In this document: piece by piece, positions 27,002-35,433 of the stretch
Numbering within the stretch: position 1 is the first letter of the stretch
How the letters are laid out: every line of letters begins with the position of its first letter
DNA from: UBA3206 sp964548855
GTDB taxonomy: Bacteria; Bacillota_I; Bacilli_A; Acholeplasmatales; Anaeroplasmataceae
NCBI GenBank assembly: GCA_964548855.1
Contig: CAZJSR010000001.1
Coordinates: forward strand, 1-64,000
DNA length: 64,000 nt
Direction of reading: 5' to 3'
Position numbers and translations under genes: made by a program
The notes under the pieces: generated by a model
What the model was told of the DNA's origin: nothing
The model's database searches: none
Seen by the model: only the letters and a program-made list of their open reading frames with translations

Positions 27002-27421
27002 TTACTTTTTGGCTTTTGGTCTCTTAGCTCCGTATTTTGAACGGCTTTGAAGACGATTAGCAACACCTGTAGTATCTAATGCACCACGAATAATATGGTA
27101 ACGTACTCCTGGAAGGTCCTTAACACGTCCTCCACGGATTAATACTGTACTGTGCTCTTGAAGTGAATGTCCGATTCCTGGAATATAAGCTGTAACTTCC
27201 ATTCCGTTTGTTAATCTAACACGGGCATACTTTCTTAAAGCTGAGTTAGGCTTCTTTGGTGTCATTGTAGTAACACGTGTACATACTCCACGCTTTTGAG
27301 GAGCATTTACAGAAGTATAACGCTTTTGAAGTGAATTAAATCCAACTCCTAAGCTAGGTGACTTAGATTTAGTAGTCTTGTCTTGTCTTCCTTTACGAAC
27401 TAATTGTGCTATTGTTGGCAT
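27002..27421 (-). CDS. rpsL: Small-subunit ribosomal protein uS12
   Basis: 139 residues. It forms part of the decoding centre. The conserved loops TPKKPNSALRKYARVRL and GGRVKDLPGVRYH are intact, and both lysines at which streptomycin-resistance changes occur are wild type. First gene of the str operon. Confidence 0.98.
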   Translation of the reverse strand: MPTIAQLVRKGRQDKTTKSKSPSLGVGFNSLQKRYTSVNAPQKRGVCTRVTTMTPKKPNSALRKYARVRLTNGMEVTAYIPGIGHSLQEHSTVLIRGGRVKDLPGVRYHIIRGALDTTGVANRLQSRSKYGAKRPKAKK

Positions 27422-27510
27422 CTTTGAGTTCTCCTTTCTACCACAAAGTGATAATTAATATCTATATTTTTTCTCACTATAAAAAATTATCAAAATTTTC
27501 ACAGCAATGT
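27422..27510 (-). promoter_or_regulatory. Leader of the str operon with inverted repeat
   Basis: The roughly 85-base leader carries GATAATT and AATTATC arms that could pair around an AT-rich loop, ending before the AGAAAGGAGA ribosome site. Autoregulation of this operon by S7 is known in E. coli at a different site, so a regulatory role here is only a possibility. Confidence 0.35.
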
Positions 27511-27511
27511 C

Positions 27512-27540
27512 ATTATATTAAATATAAGTCTCATTGTCAA
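27512..27540 (-). promoter_or_regulatory. Consensus promoter of the str operon
   Basis: Perfect TTGACA (27535-27540), 17-base spacer and perfect TATAAT (27512-27517). Confidence 0.92.
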
Positions 27541-27743
27541 TAAAAAAAGTTAAAAAAAATAAAAAAAATTTTCAAATATGAAACGCCGAAAAGTGTGGAA
27601 TGTTATTTTCCCTTAAGTAAGTCATTATTTCAATTTGTTATTTTTTCTGAAAAAGAGCTAAAAAATGGCTTTAAAACTAGTCCACGTATCTTAGTGTTTC
27701 TTATTTTTATTAAAAAAATCAAACTTTTTATATAAAAAAGTGA
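27541..27743. other. Gene-free spacer between str operon and tRNA-Arg
   Basis: About 200 bases, strongly AT-rich, between divergent units. I see only a weak hairpin (AGAGC/GGCTTT near 27655-27673, no T-run) and no credible frame or RNA gene. Confidence 0.5.
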
Positions 27744-27749
27744 TATAAT
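27744..27749 (+). promoter_or_regulatory. -10 box of the tRNA-Arg promoter
   Basis: Perfect TATAAT 14 bases before the tRNA; the matching -35 region (AAACTT) is poor. Confidence 0.5.
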
Positions 27750-27763
27750 TGAACTATCTAAAT

Positions 27764-27839
27764 GGTCTCATAGTTAATTAGGATATAACACCAACCTCCT
27801 AAGTTGGAATGATCGGTTCGAATCCGGTTGGGACTGCCA
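27764..27839 (+). tRNA. tRNA-Arg (anticodon CCT)
   Basis: A full 76-base cloverleaf: acceptor GGTCTCA/TGGGACT (two G-U pairs), D-stem GTTA/TAAC, anticodon stem CCAAC/GTTGG with loop CTCCTAA (anticodon CCT at 27798-27800), 4-base variable loop, T-arm ATCGG-TTCGAAT-CCGGT, discriminator G and encoded CCA. It reads AGG codons. It is a single tRNA transcription unit with its own terminator. Confidence 0.95.
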
Positions 27840-27850
27840 TATGAAACAAT

Positions 27851-27877
27851 AACTTCTTTTTTATAAGGAGTTTTTTT
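27851..27877 (+). terminator. Terminator of the tRNA-Arg unit
   Basis: AACTTCTT (27851-27858) pairs with AAGGAGTT (27865-27872), followed by a T-run. Confidence 0.8.
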
Positions 27878-27928
27878 ATTTTCTCACACGTATGAAAACA
27901 TTATATTATCATTTTTTGATATCTTTTT

Positions 27929-27978
27929 ATCGAAAAACGATAATTTTGTATTGACATTTGATAAATTTAGAATATAAT
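27929..27978 (+). promoter_or_regulatory. Promoter and candidate operator of the DUF2975/HTH pair
   Basis: Perfect TTGACA (27951-27956), 16-base spacer and perfect TATAAT (27973-27978). Just upstream lies an inverted repeat TATCG-AAAAA-CGATA (27929-27943), a plausible binding site for the small regulator encoded downstream. The operator role is inference. Confidence 0.6.
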
Positions 27979-28003
27979 AGTGGTGTAAAGGGAGGAAATA
28001 GTT

Positions 28004-28570
28004 ATGGAAAACAGACAAAAAATCAAACAAATATCAGGAAAGGCATTAAAATTCATAAAGGTTCTAAAAATAATTTCTATTATTTTATTTGTATTATCAC
28101 TAATATTCTCATTATTAATAATGGCAGGATGCATTAATGATGTATTATTAAAATTTTTAAATAATCATCCTAAAATATTAAATAATACTGATATAAAATT
28201 TAAAAATGATGGTTTAATTATTAATATTACTGAATACAAAATACCATTAAAGACAATAGTAGAGAATAATAAATTAAATGAATTATTATTAGATACAGGA
28301 CTAAATATGCTAGTAAATAGCCTGGGAATACTTCTTACATTCTTTATTTTGAATTTCTTTAAAAAGGCAATTGAAATGATTAACACATCAGATACACCAT
28401 TTACAGAAGAAATCATTAAAGAAATAAAGAAGACATTCATTTTAATATTTGTTATTGTACTTCTTAAATCAGCCATCGTATCAATTATAGTAGGTTTATC
28501 TCTATCTTGTGTATACTATATTTTCAAATATGGTATAGAATTACAAAAAGAATCAGACGAAACACTATAG
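28004..28570 (+). CDS. DUF2975 family membrane protein
   Basis: 188 residues with four hydrophobic segments (about 22-43, 97-117, 140-157, 158-176) and a short extracytoplasmic loop between the first two. The layout, and above all the following small Cro/CI-type gene, match the DUF2975-YozG pairs found in many Firmicutes (yoaS-yozG in Bacillus). The function of the pair is unknown; the membrane protein is thought to work with the regulator. The start follows GGGAGGAAATAGTT. Confidence 0.75.
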   Translation: MENRQKIKQISGKALKFIKVLKIISIILFVLSLIFSLLIMAGCINDVLLKFLNNHPKILNNTDIKFKNDGLIINITEYKIPLKTIVENNKLNELLLDTGLNMLVNSLGILLTFFILNFFKKAIEMINTSDTPFTEEIIKEIKKTFILIFVIVLLKSAIVSIIVGLSLSCVYYIFKYGIELQKESDETL

Positions 28571-28580
28571 TAGGTGACCT

Positions 28581-28790
28581 ATGATTATATTAAGATTAGA
28601 TAGAATAATGGCTGATAGAAAAATATCACTACAGGAACTAGCTTCTAAAGTCGGAATCACAAATGCTAATTTATCTAATATAAAAACAGGGAAAATAAAC
28701 GCAATAAGATTTTCAACATTAAATTCAATTTGTGAAGTATTAAATTGTCAACCTGGCGATATATTAGAATACCAACCTGATAATAACTAA
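28581..28790 (+). CDS. YozG-like Cro/CI-type HTH regulator
   Basis: 69 residues that are almost entirely one helix-turn-helix domain: LDRIMADRKISLQELASKVG, recognition helix TNANLSNIKTGKINAIRFSTL, then the family end CEVLNCQPGDILEY. Members are DNA-binding partners of DUF2975 membrane proteins. The gene starts 10 bases after its partner and likely controls the promoter of this operon. Confidence 0.88.
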   Translation: MIILRLDRIMADRKISLQELASKVGITNANLSNIKTGKINAIRFSTLNSICEVLNCQPGDILEYQPDNN

Positions 28791-28796
28791 AAAAAC

Positions 28797-28846
28797 GAGC
28801 ATGAATACGTATTGGATACACAATATAATTCATGCTCTACTTTTTT
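28797..28846. terminator. Bidirectional terminator
   Basis: GAGCATGAAT (28797-28806) pairs with ATTCATGCTC (28828-28837), with an inner ATTG/CAAT stem. T-runs on both strands serve the HTH gene (plus) and the GGDEF/EAL gene (minus). Confidence 0.85.
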
Positions 28847-31757
28847 AATTAAGTATTAAATTACCAACTATTTTTACTATTTCGCCTCTAATATTATTTA
28901 CAGTAGAATAATTTACACATACTTTATTTCGATTATAAGATTCTAAACTTATATCTATAACAACAGAGCCACTCTTAATGTCTTTTATGGCTTCTTCTTT
29001 AATTTGAATAATTTTTAAATATGTTTCTTTAGATATATATTTCTTACTATATATATCATCAATTAAATTATCATATTCTTTTTTATTCATAATGCCATCT
29101 TCATACTTAAATATAGTGATTTTATTTGAATTATAATTATATTCAAATCCCATATACCCTGGAATCAAATATGATAATTCTACTTTTTTCTCTAATTCAT
29201 TTTTAGAATCTAACATACTCTCAATTTGTTCTAAATCTGCAATCGCAACGTAAAACCATTTCTTACCAAATTCATCAGTTACAAGCTTTCCAATATCATA
29301 AACTCTCTTAAGTTTACCGTCTCCAGTTTCAACACGATATTCACAATAATCATCGCATCCTGTTTCAGCAATCTTGTCATCAATTTCTTTTAGAACTCTT
29401 TCTCTATCTTCTACATATACCATATTAGGAAATTGATTATTAAATTTCTCTTTAAATTCATCTACAGATGAATAATTAAGTAAATTTAAAAGTCCATCAC
29501 TAATATATGAAAATTTTTGTTCACCAGATGCCTCGTACCTTAATAGTCCCATCGGAACCATACCGATTTGTTTAGTAACTTGTTCAAAAAACTTATTAGT
29601 TGTAACCGATGCGTTATGCATCTCTGTTATATTTGTAACAGTACTAAAGAAATAATTAGATGACAATGTATTATATATATTTTTAAATGTAATTTTTATC
29701 CATACATTAAGTTCATCTAAATATACTTCACATTCCGAATTGCCTTTTTCTATTGCTTCTTTTATAGCAATTCTAGCCTTAGGTGTATCCTCATCGCAAA
29801 TAGAAGCTAGTGCATTTTTTACATCACTTAAAAACACACCAGAATCATCCTTTATTGTTTTTAAGAATGCCTCATTAACCCACATTACTTCTAAATTATT
29901 ATTACTGTATTCAAATATTCCAGATGGACCTGAAATATTATTAAATATATATGAACTTTTTGTATCTGAATCAATTATCTCATATATATATTTTAGTACA
30001 TCAGTATCTGTATTTTCAGGTATTAATACTTCATGTTTAGTATTTTTTAAATAATTTTCAAATTCATCAATTGGCATAGGTTTCGCAAAATAAAAACCTT
30101 GCATATTATAACATGACATGTTCTTTAGTAAGTCAGCTTGTTCTTTGGTTTCAACACCCTCTGCAATAATAGACATATTAAGGCCTTGTGCCATACGTAT
30201 AACAGAACTTACAATACTTCCGCCACGCTTATCAATATTATTGCCACTAAAGAATCTTAAATCCATTTTTAAAACATCTACAGGAACCTCTTTTAACATA
30301 TTAAGCGATGAATACCCAGAGCCAAAATCATCCATTTCAACCTTAAATCCCGATGCTTGTAGTTCCTTCAAAATAGATATTATTTTATCCTTATTATCAA
30401 CATAAGAATTTTCCGTAATTTCAACACTTAACATTTCTGGTTTTAAATCATATTTTAGTAATAAATCATTTAAAACTGAAACAACATTTAATTGATTTAT
30501 ATCTTTCCTTGAAACATTTATAGATAACGGAACAAATGGCATATCATTATCTAGCCATTTTCGCATATATTTACAAGTCGTTTCCCAAATATATTTATCA
30601 AGCACTACTATTTTTCCTGTTTCTTCTAAAACAGGAATAAAATCTGCAGGCGAAATAAATCCAAGTGTTTTACTATTCCATCTACATAAAACCTCAGCTC
30701 CTATAACACGATTATTTAAATAATCATACTGCGGTTGGAGCCACGCTTCAATTTCTCCTGTTTCAATTGCTTGATTTAAATTTTGATCAATTAAAATATT
30801 TTTTTCTCTTTTTTTCCAATCATCTGTGTTATAGATAGATACTATACCATTGTTATTCTCTTTAGCTTTTTTAGACGCATGCATTGAATAACTTATCATC
30901 TTATCTATTGACATATTATTAATATCATTTTTATTAATTAAATAAACACCAAAGTATGCATTAACTTTAAAACCATTTAAATATTCTTTAAAACTATTAT
31001 TCACATCAACTAATAATTCATTTAAGAACTTTTTAATATTATCTTGTTTACTTTTCTTATCCAAACAATATAATATTGAAAATTTATCACCTGATATTCT
31101 TCCTACTAATTCTTTTTGACCAAGTTTAGAATTAATTTCATTACACCATGTGATTAATAGTTTATCTCCAATATCTTCACCAAAATTACTATTAATATAA
31201 TTCAAGTGACTAATATCTGCATAAAATAGGCAAAATCTATTTTTTTTATGAAGTTTTAATATTTCTTCAACTCTTAACATAAATCCTTCTCTATTAAGCA
31301 CTTGGGTTAAAGAATCAATATACTTCATTTTATGATTAAGATACATCATATCATCTAACATTTGTTGTCTTTTAATTTCTTCTGAAATATCTTGAATAGT
31401 ACAAATAAATTCTTCAATAATACCTTCTTCACTATAAGTAAAAGGGAAAAATCTAAGCCTATGCCAGTTACCATCATTTTCATATTCAATACTATATGCA
31501 CCAGTTTCTTTTAATGACTTTGAAATCAAATTAATATCTAAATCCTTAATCTTACTTAATGTGCTATTTAAAGTAGACTTAACAAATTCATCAGTTGATG
31601 CATCAAGATCACCATTAGTTCCTAAAATTTCATGTATATTTTCTTTTGCATATAATTCTTTATATGTGTTATTTTTTAAATTACATAAGTAAATTGATAA
31701 ATATTTACCTGATATGCTCTTGAAATTTGTAATATCATATACAATCTTATCGTTCAC
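28845..31757 (-). CDS. PAS-GGDEF(degenerate)-EAL-PAS protein, c-di-GMP phosphodiesterase
   Basis: 970 residues, no membrane segment. Order: N-terminal PAS-like region, diguanylate cyclase-like domain (about 145-315), EAL domain (about 330-575), then two further PAS-like regions (about 595-850) and a C-terminal part of unknown type. The cyclase signature reads RISGDKF instead of GGDEF, so synthesis is probably lost. The EAL domain keeps the key residues: AEVLCRW for EALxR, INVS, VEITE, DDFGSGYSSL, LKMD, AEGVE and QGFYFAKP. It should hydrolyse c-di-GMP in the cytoplasm in response to a sensed signal. I start at GTG 31757, after GAGGGGTGA. Confidence 0.85.
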   Translation of the reverse strand: MNDKIVYDITNFKSISGKYLSIYLCNLKNNTYKELYAKENIHEILGTNGDLDASTDEFVKSTLNSTLSKIKDLDINLISKSLKETGAYSIEYENDGNWHRLRFFPFTYSEEGIIEEFICTIQDISEEIKRQQMLDDMMYLNHKMKYIDSLTQVLNREGFMLRVEEILKLHKKNRFCLFYADISHLNYINSNFGEDIGDKLLITWCNEINSKLGQKELVGRISGDKFSILYCLDKKSKQDNIKKFLNELLVDVNNSFKEYLNGFKVNAYFGVYLINKNDINNMSIDKMISYSMHASKKAKENNNGIVSIYNTDDWKKREKNILIDQNLNQAIETGEIEAWLQPQYDYLNNRVIGAEVLCRWNSKTLGFISPADFIPVLEETGKIVVLDKYIWETTCKYMRKWLDNDMPFVPLSINVSRKDINQLNVVSVLNDLLLKYDLKPEMLSVEITENSYVDNKDKIISILKELQASGFKVEMDDFGSGYSSLNMLKEVPVDVLKMDLRFFSGNNIDKRGGSIVSSVIRMAQGLNMSIIAEGVETKEQADLLKNMSCYNMQGFYFAKPMPIDEFENYLKNTKHEVLIPENTDTDVLKYIYEIIDSDTKSSYIFNNISGPSGIFEYSNNNLEVMWVNEAFLKTIKDDSGVFLSDVKNALASICDEDTPKARIAIKEAIEKGNSECEVYLDELNVWIKITFKNIYNTLSSNYFFSTVTNITEMHNASVTTNKFFEQVTKQIGMVPMGLLRYEASGEQKFSYISDGLLNLLNYSSVDEFKEKFNNQFPNMVYVEDRERVLKEIDDKIAETGCDDYCEYRVETGDGKLKRVYDIGKLVTDEFGKKWFYVAIADLEQIESMLDSKNELEKKVELSYLIPGYMGFEYNYNSNKITIFKYEDGIMNKKEYDNLIDDIYSKKYISKETYLKIIQIKEEAIKDIKSGSVVIDISLESYNRNKVCVNYSTVNNIRGEIVKIVGNLILN

Positions 31758-31908
31758 TAAGCTCACCCCTCGCCTATTAACATAAATATAAAAGAGAATT
31801 TATATAATCATTATATCAAAAAACACGAATAAATGACATTATTTTACATTTATTTATATATTTTTAATCAAAATGTATAGATAAATATCATCTTTATAGT
31901 AAAAAAAA

Positions 31909-31928
31909 AGATATGTTAACATATCTTA
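31909..31928 (-). terminator. Terminator of pstSCAB-phoU
   Basis: A perfect 20-base palindrome, AAGATATG/CATATCTT around TTAA, with a T-run on the minus strand. It overlaps the phoU stop codon. Confidence 0.9.
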
Positions 31929-32548
31929 TCTTTATAAATACCATTTATAATATAAATTACCCACTCTGCAATATTAGTTGCATGATCTGCGATACGTTCA
32001 ATATATTTAAGTACAAGTGTTGTATATATTACAAAACATTGATCATTATGGTCATTTATCTTATAATTTGTAAGTTCTTCTAAAAGTTCATCATAATATT
32101 TATCAATTTCATCATCATATTTAATAACTTCCAATGCTTTATTGTTATCCATATTGATAAAACTTGAAATCGCGTCATCTAACATTTTTATTGTATCATT
32201 TAACATTACTTCAATTTTTTCATTTCTTGAAATCTTTAATTCTTTAAGTTTCATAGAAAAGGTATAAATATCTTTAGCATGATCACCAATTCTTTCAATA
32301 TCACTAACTAACTTTAATACAGCAGAAAGTTCTCTTAAATCACGAGAATATGGTCTTTCTTTTATTAATATATCAATACATACTTCATCTATCAATTTTT
32401 CATATTGATTAACTAAAAGATCATTTATTACGCAATCATCTATTTTTCCTAAATACAATCCTACTGATAAACTAATATTTTTCTTTACTAATTCACACAT
32501 TTCTTTTATTAAATTATTAAGTCTTTCAATTTGTAAATCTATAAGCAT
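31916..32548 (-). CDS. phoU: Phosphate-uptake regulator PhoU
   Basis: 210 residues, two PhoU three-helix repeats with the metal-binding pattern (LVSDIERIGDHAKDI and LKYIERIADHATNIAEWV). It damps phosphate uptake and the PhoR signal through contact with the Pst transporter. Last gene of pstSCAB-phoU, 8 bases after pstB. Confidence 0.94.
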   Translation of the reverse strand: MLIDLQIERLNNLIKEMCELVKKNISLSVGLYLGKIDDCVINDLLVNQYEKLIDEVCIDILIKERPYSRDLRELSAVLKLVSDIERIGDHAKDIYTFSMKLKELKISRNEKIEVMLNDTIKMLDDAISSFINMDNNKALEVIKYDDEIDKYYDELLEELTNYKINDHNDQCFVIYTTLVLKYIERIADHATNIAEWVIYIINGIYKDKIC

Positions 32549-32556
32549 ATATTCAC

Positions 32557-33309
32557 CTATCCAAATCTTCCTGTTATATAATCTTCCGTTTTCTTATTCT
32601 TAGGATTTTTAAAAAGTTCTATTGTATTATCATACTCAACTATTTCTCCTAACATAAAAAACGCTGTATAATCTGATATTCTTGATGCCTGTTGCATATT
32701 ATGAGTTACTATTACAATACTATAATCTTTTTTTAGTTCACTAATAAGTTCTTCTATTTTTAAAGTCGCAATAGGATCTAATGCACTAGTTGGTTCATCC
32801 ATCAATAAAACATTAGGTTTCATTGCTATAGCTCTTGCGATACATAATCTTTGTTGTTGTCCACCAGAAAGTCCTAGCGCATTATCTTTAAGTCTATCTT
32901 TAACCTCTTCATATAAAGACGCCTTTTTTAATGACTCTATAACTATATTTTCTAATTCTTTCTTATTCTTAATCCCTTGTGCACGTGGACCGTACGCAAC
33001 ATTATCAAAAATAGACATCGGAAAAGGATTTGGATTTTGAAAAACCATTCCTACTTTAGTTCTTAAACTGATTGGATTTATATCCATAATATTTTCACCA
33101 TAAAAAGTGATACTTCCATCTATTTTACAATTTTCAATTAAATCATTCATTCTATTAAAACAACGAAGTAATGTTGACTTACCACACCCAGAAGGTCCGA
33201 TAAAAGCTGTAACTTGTCCTTTTCTTATGTCAATAGATACATTTTTTAATACATGCGTATTACCATAAGAGAGATTAAGATTTTTCACATTAAAAATCAT
33301 TTCTTCCAT
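32557..33309 (-). CDS. pstB: Phosphate ABC transporter ATP-binding protein
   Basis: 250 residues. Walker A GPSGCGKST, phosphate-type FNRMNDLI, Q-loop VFQNPNPFPMSIFDNVAYGPR, signature LSGGQQQRLCIA, Walker B VLLMDEPTSALD and the switch His in VTHNMQQASR are all intact. It powers high-affinity phosphate uptake. Confidence 0.97.
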   Translation of the reverse strand: MEEMIFNVKNLNLSYGNTHVLKNVSIDIRKGQVTAFIGPSGCGKSTLLRCFNRMNDLIENCKIDGSITFYGENIMDINPISLRTKVGMVFQNPNPFPMSIFDNVAYGPRAQGIKNKKELENIVIESLKKASLYEEVKDRLKDNALGLSGGQQQRLCIARAIAMKPNVLLMDEPTSALDPIATLKIEELISELKKDYSIVIVTHNMQQASRISDYTAFFMLGEIVEYDNTIELFKNPKNKKTEDYITGRFG

Positions 33310-33310
33310 T

Positions 33311-34498
33311 TTAAGCCTCCATTTTATTTAACTTTTTACTAATCAATTTCACAAGTAAATTCATCGCAAATACTACAACTAATATAATAATCGATATAGC
33401 ACATGATACTTCATAATTAGGATTTTCACCACTTAATAACGACCATATATGAATAGAAAGTGATGAAGACTTTCCTGTAATTGAAATATCATCTTTTATA
33501 GCTGTACCTATTGCATAAATAAGCGCAGCTGATTCACCTATTATTCTTCCAATAGAAAGTAATACTGCACTTAATATTCCTGGCATTGCGTTAGGTAATA
33601 CAACTTTCATAATAGTTTGTGTTTTTGAAGCACCAAGTGCTAATGAAGCATGTCTATATTTATCTGGAATTACAATAAGAGCTTCTTCTGTTGATTTAAT
33701 AATTGTAGGAAGTAATATTATAGACATAGTAAGCGCACCAGATAGAATACTACCGCCACTTGATTTAAATACTGTGTTTACAAAAGGTATAAAGATCATT
33801 GCACCTACAAGACCAAAAATAATAGAAGGTATTCCTGATAATAGATCAATCATAGATCTAATTATGTTAGTAAATTTGTTTTTAGGTGCATATTCATGTA
33901 AGTAGATTGCGGCTAAAACACCAATAGGAAGTGCAATTACTAGTGTTAGTAGAATTAAGTATATCGTAGTTATTAACGATCCTCTTATTCCTCCACCTCC
34001 ATAAGAAACTGTCATACTTTCAATTTTATTACTATTATCTAATGAAATGGCCATCTTCATTGCGCCATCTTTTGAAAAAGAATATGATTTTATATCATCG
34101 TTTAGTAAGATTATTTTAGATATTTCATATCCTACTTTTACTTCATAAAACGAGTTTTCACTATTCTTTAAGTTTCTAAAAGGAGAAGACTGGTCGATAT
34201 ATACGACTTCTACAATATCTTCACCTAACACATTTTTTGAATCAATAATACCTATTCCATATTTTTCTGAGAAATAATAATCTTCATCACTAGGTTTATC
34301 AAATTTAGTATCAACAACATCTGAACTTAAAACTGAAGTTTCGGCATAGTAATCACTTGTAATTAAATCCCAAGATAATGATTTAAATCCCTTTTTAAAT
34401 ATAAAAATAACAATAGCCAATAAAACAATAACACCAACACTTGAAAATAGATATGTAATTACATTTAATATACCATCCTTAATTCTTCTTTTTTTCAT
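33311..34498 (-). CDS. pstA: Phosphate ABC transporter permease PstA, with extra extracytoplasmic domain
   Basis: 395 residues against about 290 usually. The first membrane helix (about 14-32) is followed by an insert of roughly 120 residues (about 40-165, polar, extracytoplasmic by topology). Then come the normal helices and the permease loop ALGASKTQTIMKVVLPNAMPGI that contacts PstB. The core family match is clear (LPIGVLAAIYLHEYAP, GIPSIIFGL). The insert is unrecognised. The ATG overlaps the TGA of pstC. Confidence 0.92.
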   Translation of the reverse strand: MKKRRIKDGILNVITYLFSSVGVIVLLAIVIFIFKKGFKSLSWDLITSDYYAETSVLSSDVVDTKFDKPSDEDYYFSEKYGIGIIDSKNVLGEDIVEVVYIDQSSPFRNLKNSENSFYEVKVGYEISKIILLNDDIKSYSFSKDGAMKMAISLDNSNKIESMTVSYGGGGIRGSLITTIYLILLTLVIALPIGVLAAIYLHEYAPKNKFTNIIRSMIDLLSGIPSIIFGLVGAMIFIPFVNTVFKSSGGSILSGALTMSIILLPTIIKSTEEALIVIPDKYRHASLALGASKTQTIMKVVLPNAMPGILSAVLLSIGRIIGESAALIYAIGTAIKDDISITGKSSSLSIHIWSLLSGENPNYEVSCAISIIILVVVFAMNLLVKLISKKLNKMEA

Positions 34499-35433
34499 TT
34501 AACTATTCTCCTTTTAATTAAATTCAAAATTAAATTAGTTACAATAATAACAAGAATAAGTACTATACCTACACTAAATCTAATATCATAATCAAGACCT
34601 GTTGTTTCTTTTAATCCTAGTAACATTGTAGATGTTAAAGTTCTTGTTGTGTCAAATATATTGAAAGTTGGTCCACTACCACTATTTCCTGCAACCATAG
34701 ATACAGCAGTAGCTTCTCCTAATGCTCTACCTACTCCCAAAATAATTGCTGAAAATATACCACTTTTAGCACTTCTTAAAACAATTTTAAAATTAGTTTG
34801 AGTCTTTGATGCACCAAGTGCAAGTGAACCATCAATTACATCTTTTCTTACAGCTTTAATAGATGTAGCCGATAATGTTGTAATTGTTGGCATTATCATT
34901 AAAGCTAAAACAATCACAGTTGAAAGAGTTGAAATACCACCAGGACTTTGATATCCAAATAGACGTGATATTTTTAAAACCATTTTCGTAATAACATTCA
35001 TCCCAAACAAACCAAATATAATAGATGGAATACTTGCGAGAAGTTCAATTACGGTTAAAATAAAATTTCCGACTGCCTTAGGCGCTATTTTAACTGAAAA
35101 TAAAGCCGTAAGGATGGATACAGGAATCGCTATTAATAATGCAAGAAAAGTAACATATATAGTATTAATGATTATAAATCCAACTCCATAATGATTAGGA
35201 GATTTAAACCAAACATTTCCAATTAAGAATTCCCATAAATTAACTTTATATTTTCCATTATTTATTACATAATCCTTAATAAAAGGCATGCTACCTTTTA
35301 TTAGAATAAATAAGATAATAAAGACTATTATTGACGCACAAAGTAATGTGACAGAAAATAATAGTCCATGTACTGTTTTATCAACTACTGTCTTTTTATT
35401 AGCATTATCGCTAACTATTTCACTTCGTTCCAT
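34495..35433 (-). CDS. pstC: Phosphate ABC transporter permease PstC
   Basis: 312 residues, six membrane helices, PstC blocks LIAIPVSILTALF, ASIPSIIFGLFGM and the ATPase-coupling loop SLALGASKTQTNFKIVLRSAKSGI. It overlaps the end of pstS by 19 bases and the start of pstA by 4. Confidence 0.95.
   Translation of the reverse strand: MERSEIVSDNANKKTVVDKTVHGLLFSVTLLCASIIVFIILFILIKGSMPFIKDYVINNGKYKVNLWEFLIGNVWFKSPNHYGVGFIIINTIYVTFLALLIAIPVSILTALFSVKIAPKAVGNFILTVIELLASIPSIIFGLFGMNVITKMVLKISRLFGYQSPGGISTLSTVIVLALMIMPTITTLSATSIKAVRKDVIDGSLALGASKTQTNFKIVLRSAKSGIFSAIILGVGRALGEATAVSMVAGNSGSGPTFNIFDTTRTLTSTMLLGLKETTGLDYDIRFSVGIVLILVIIVTNLILNLIKRRIVK

Noticed and set aside
27422..27510. An L7Ae-like (ybxF) gene ahead of rpsL, as in Bacillus
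   Set aside because: There is no frame in this interval; the promoter lies directly before the rpsL leader.
28845..31757. An active diguanylate cyclase in the GGDEF/EAL protein
   Set aside because: The signature is SGDKF, so the metal- and GTP-binding residues of GGDEF are not kept.
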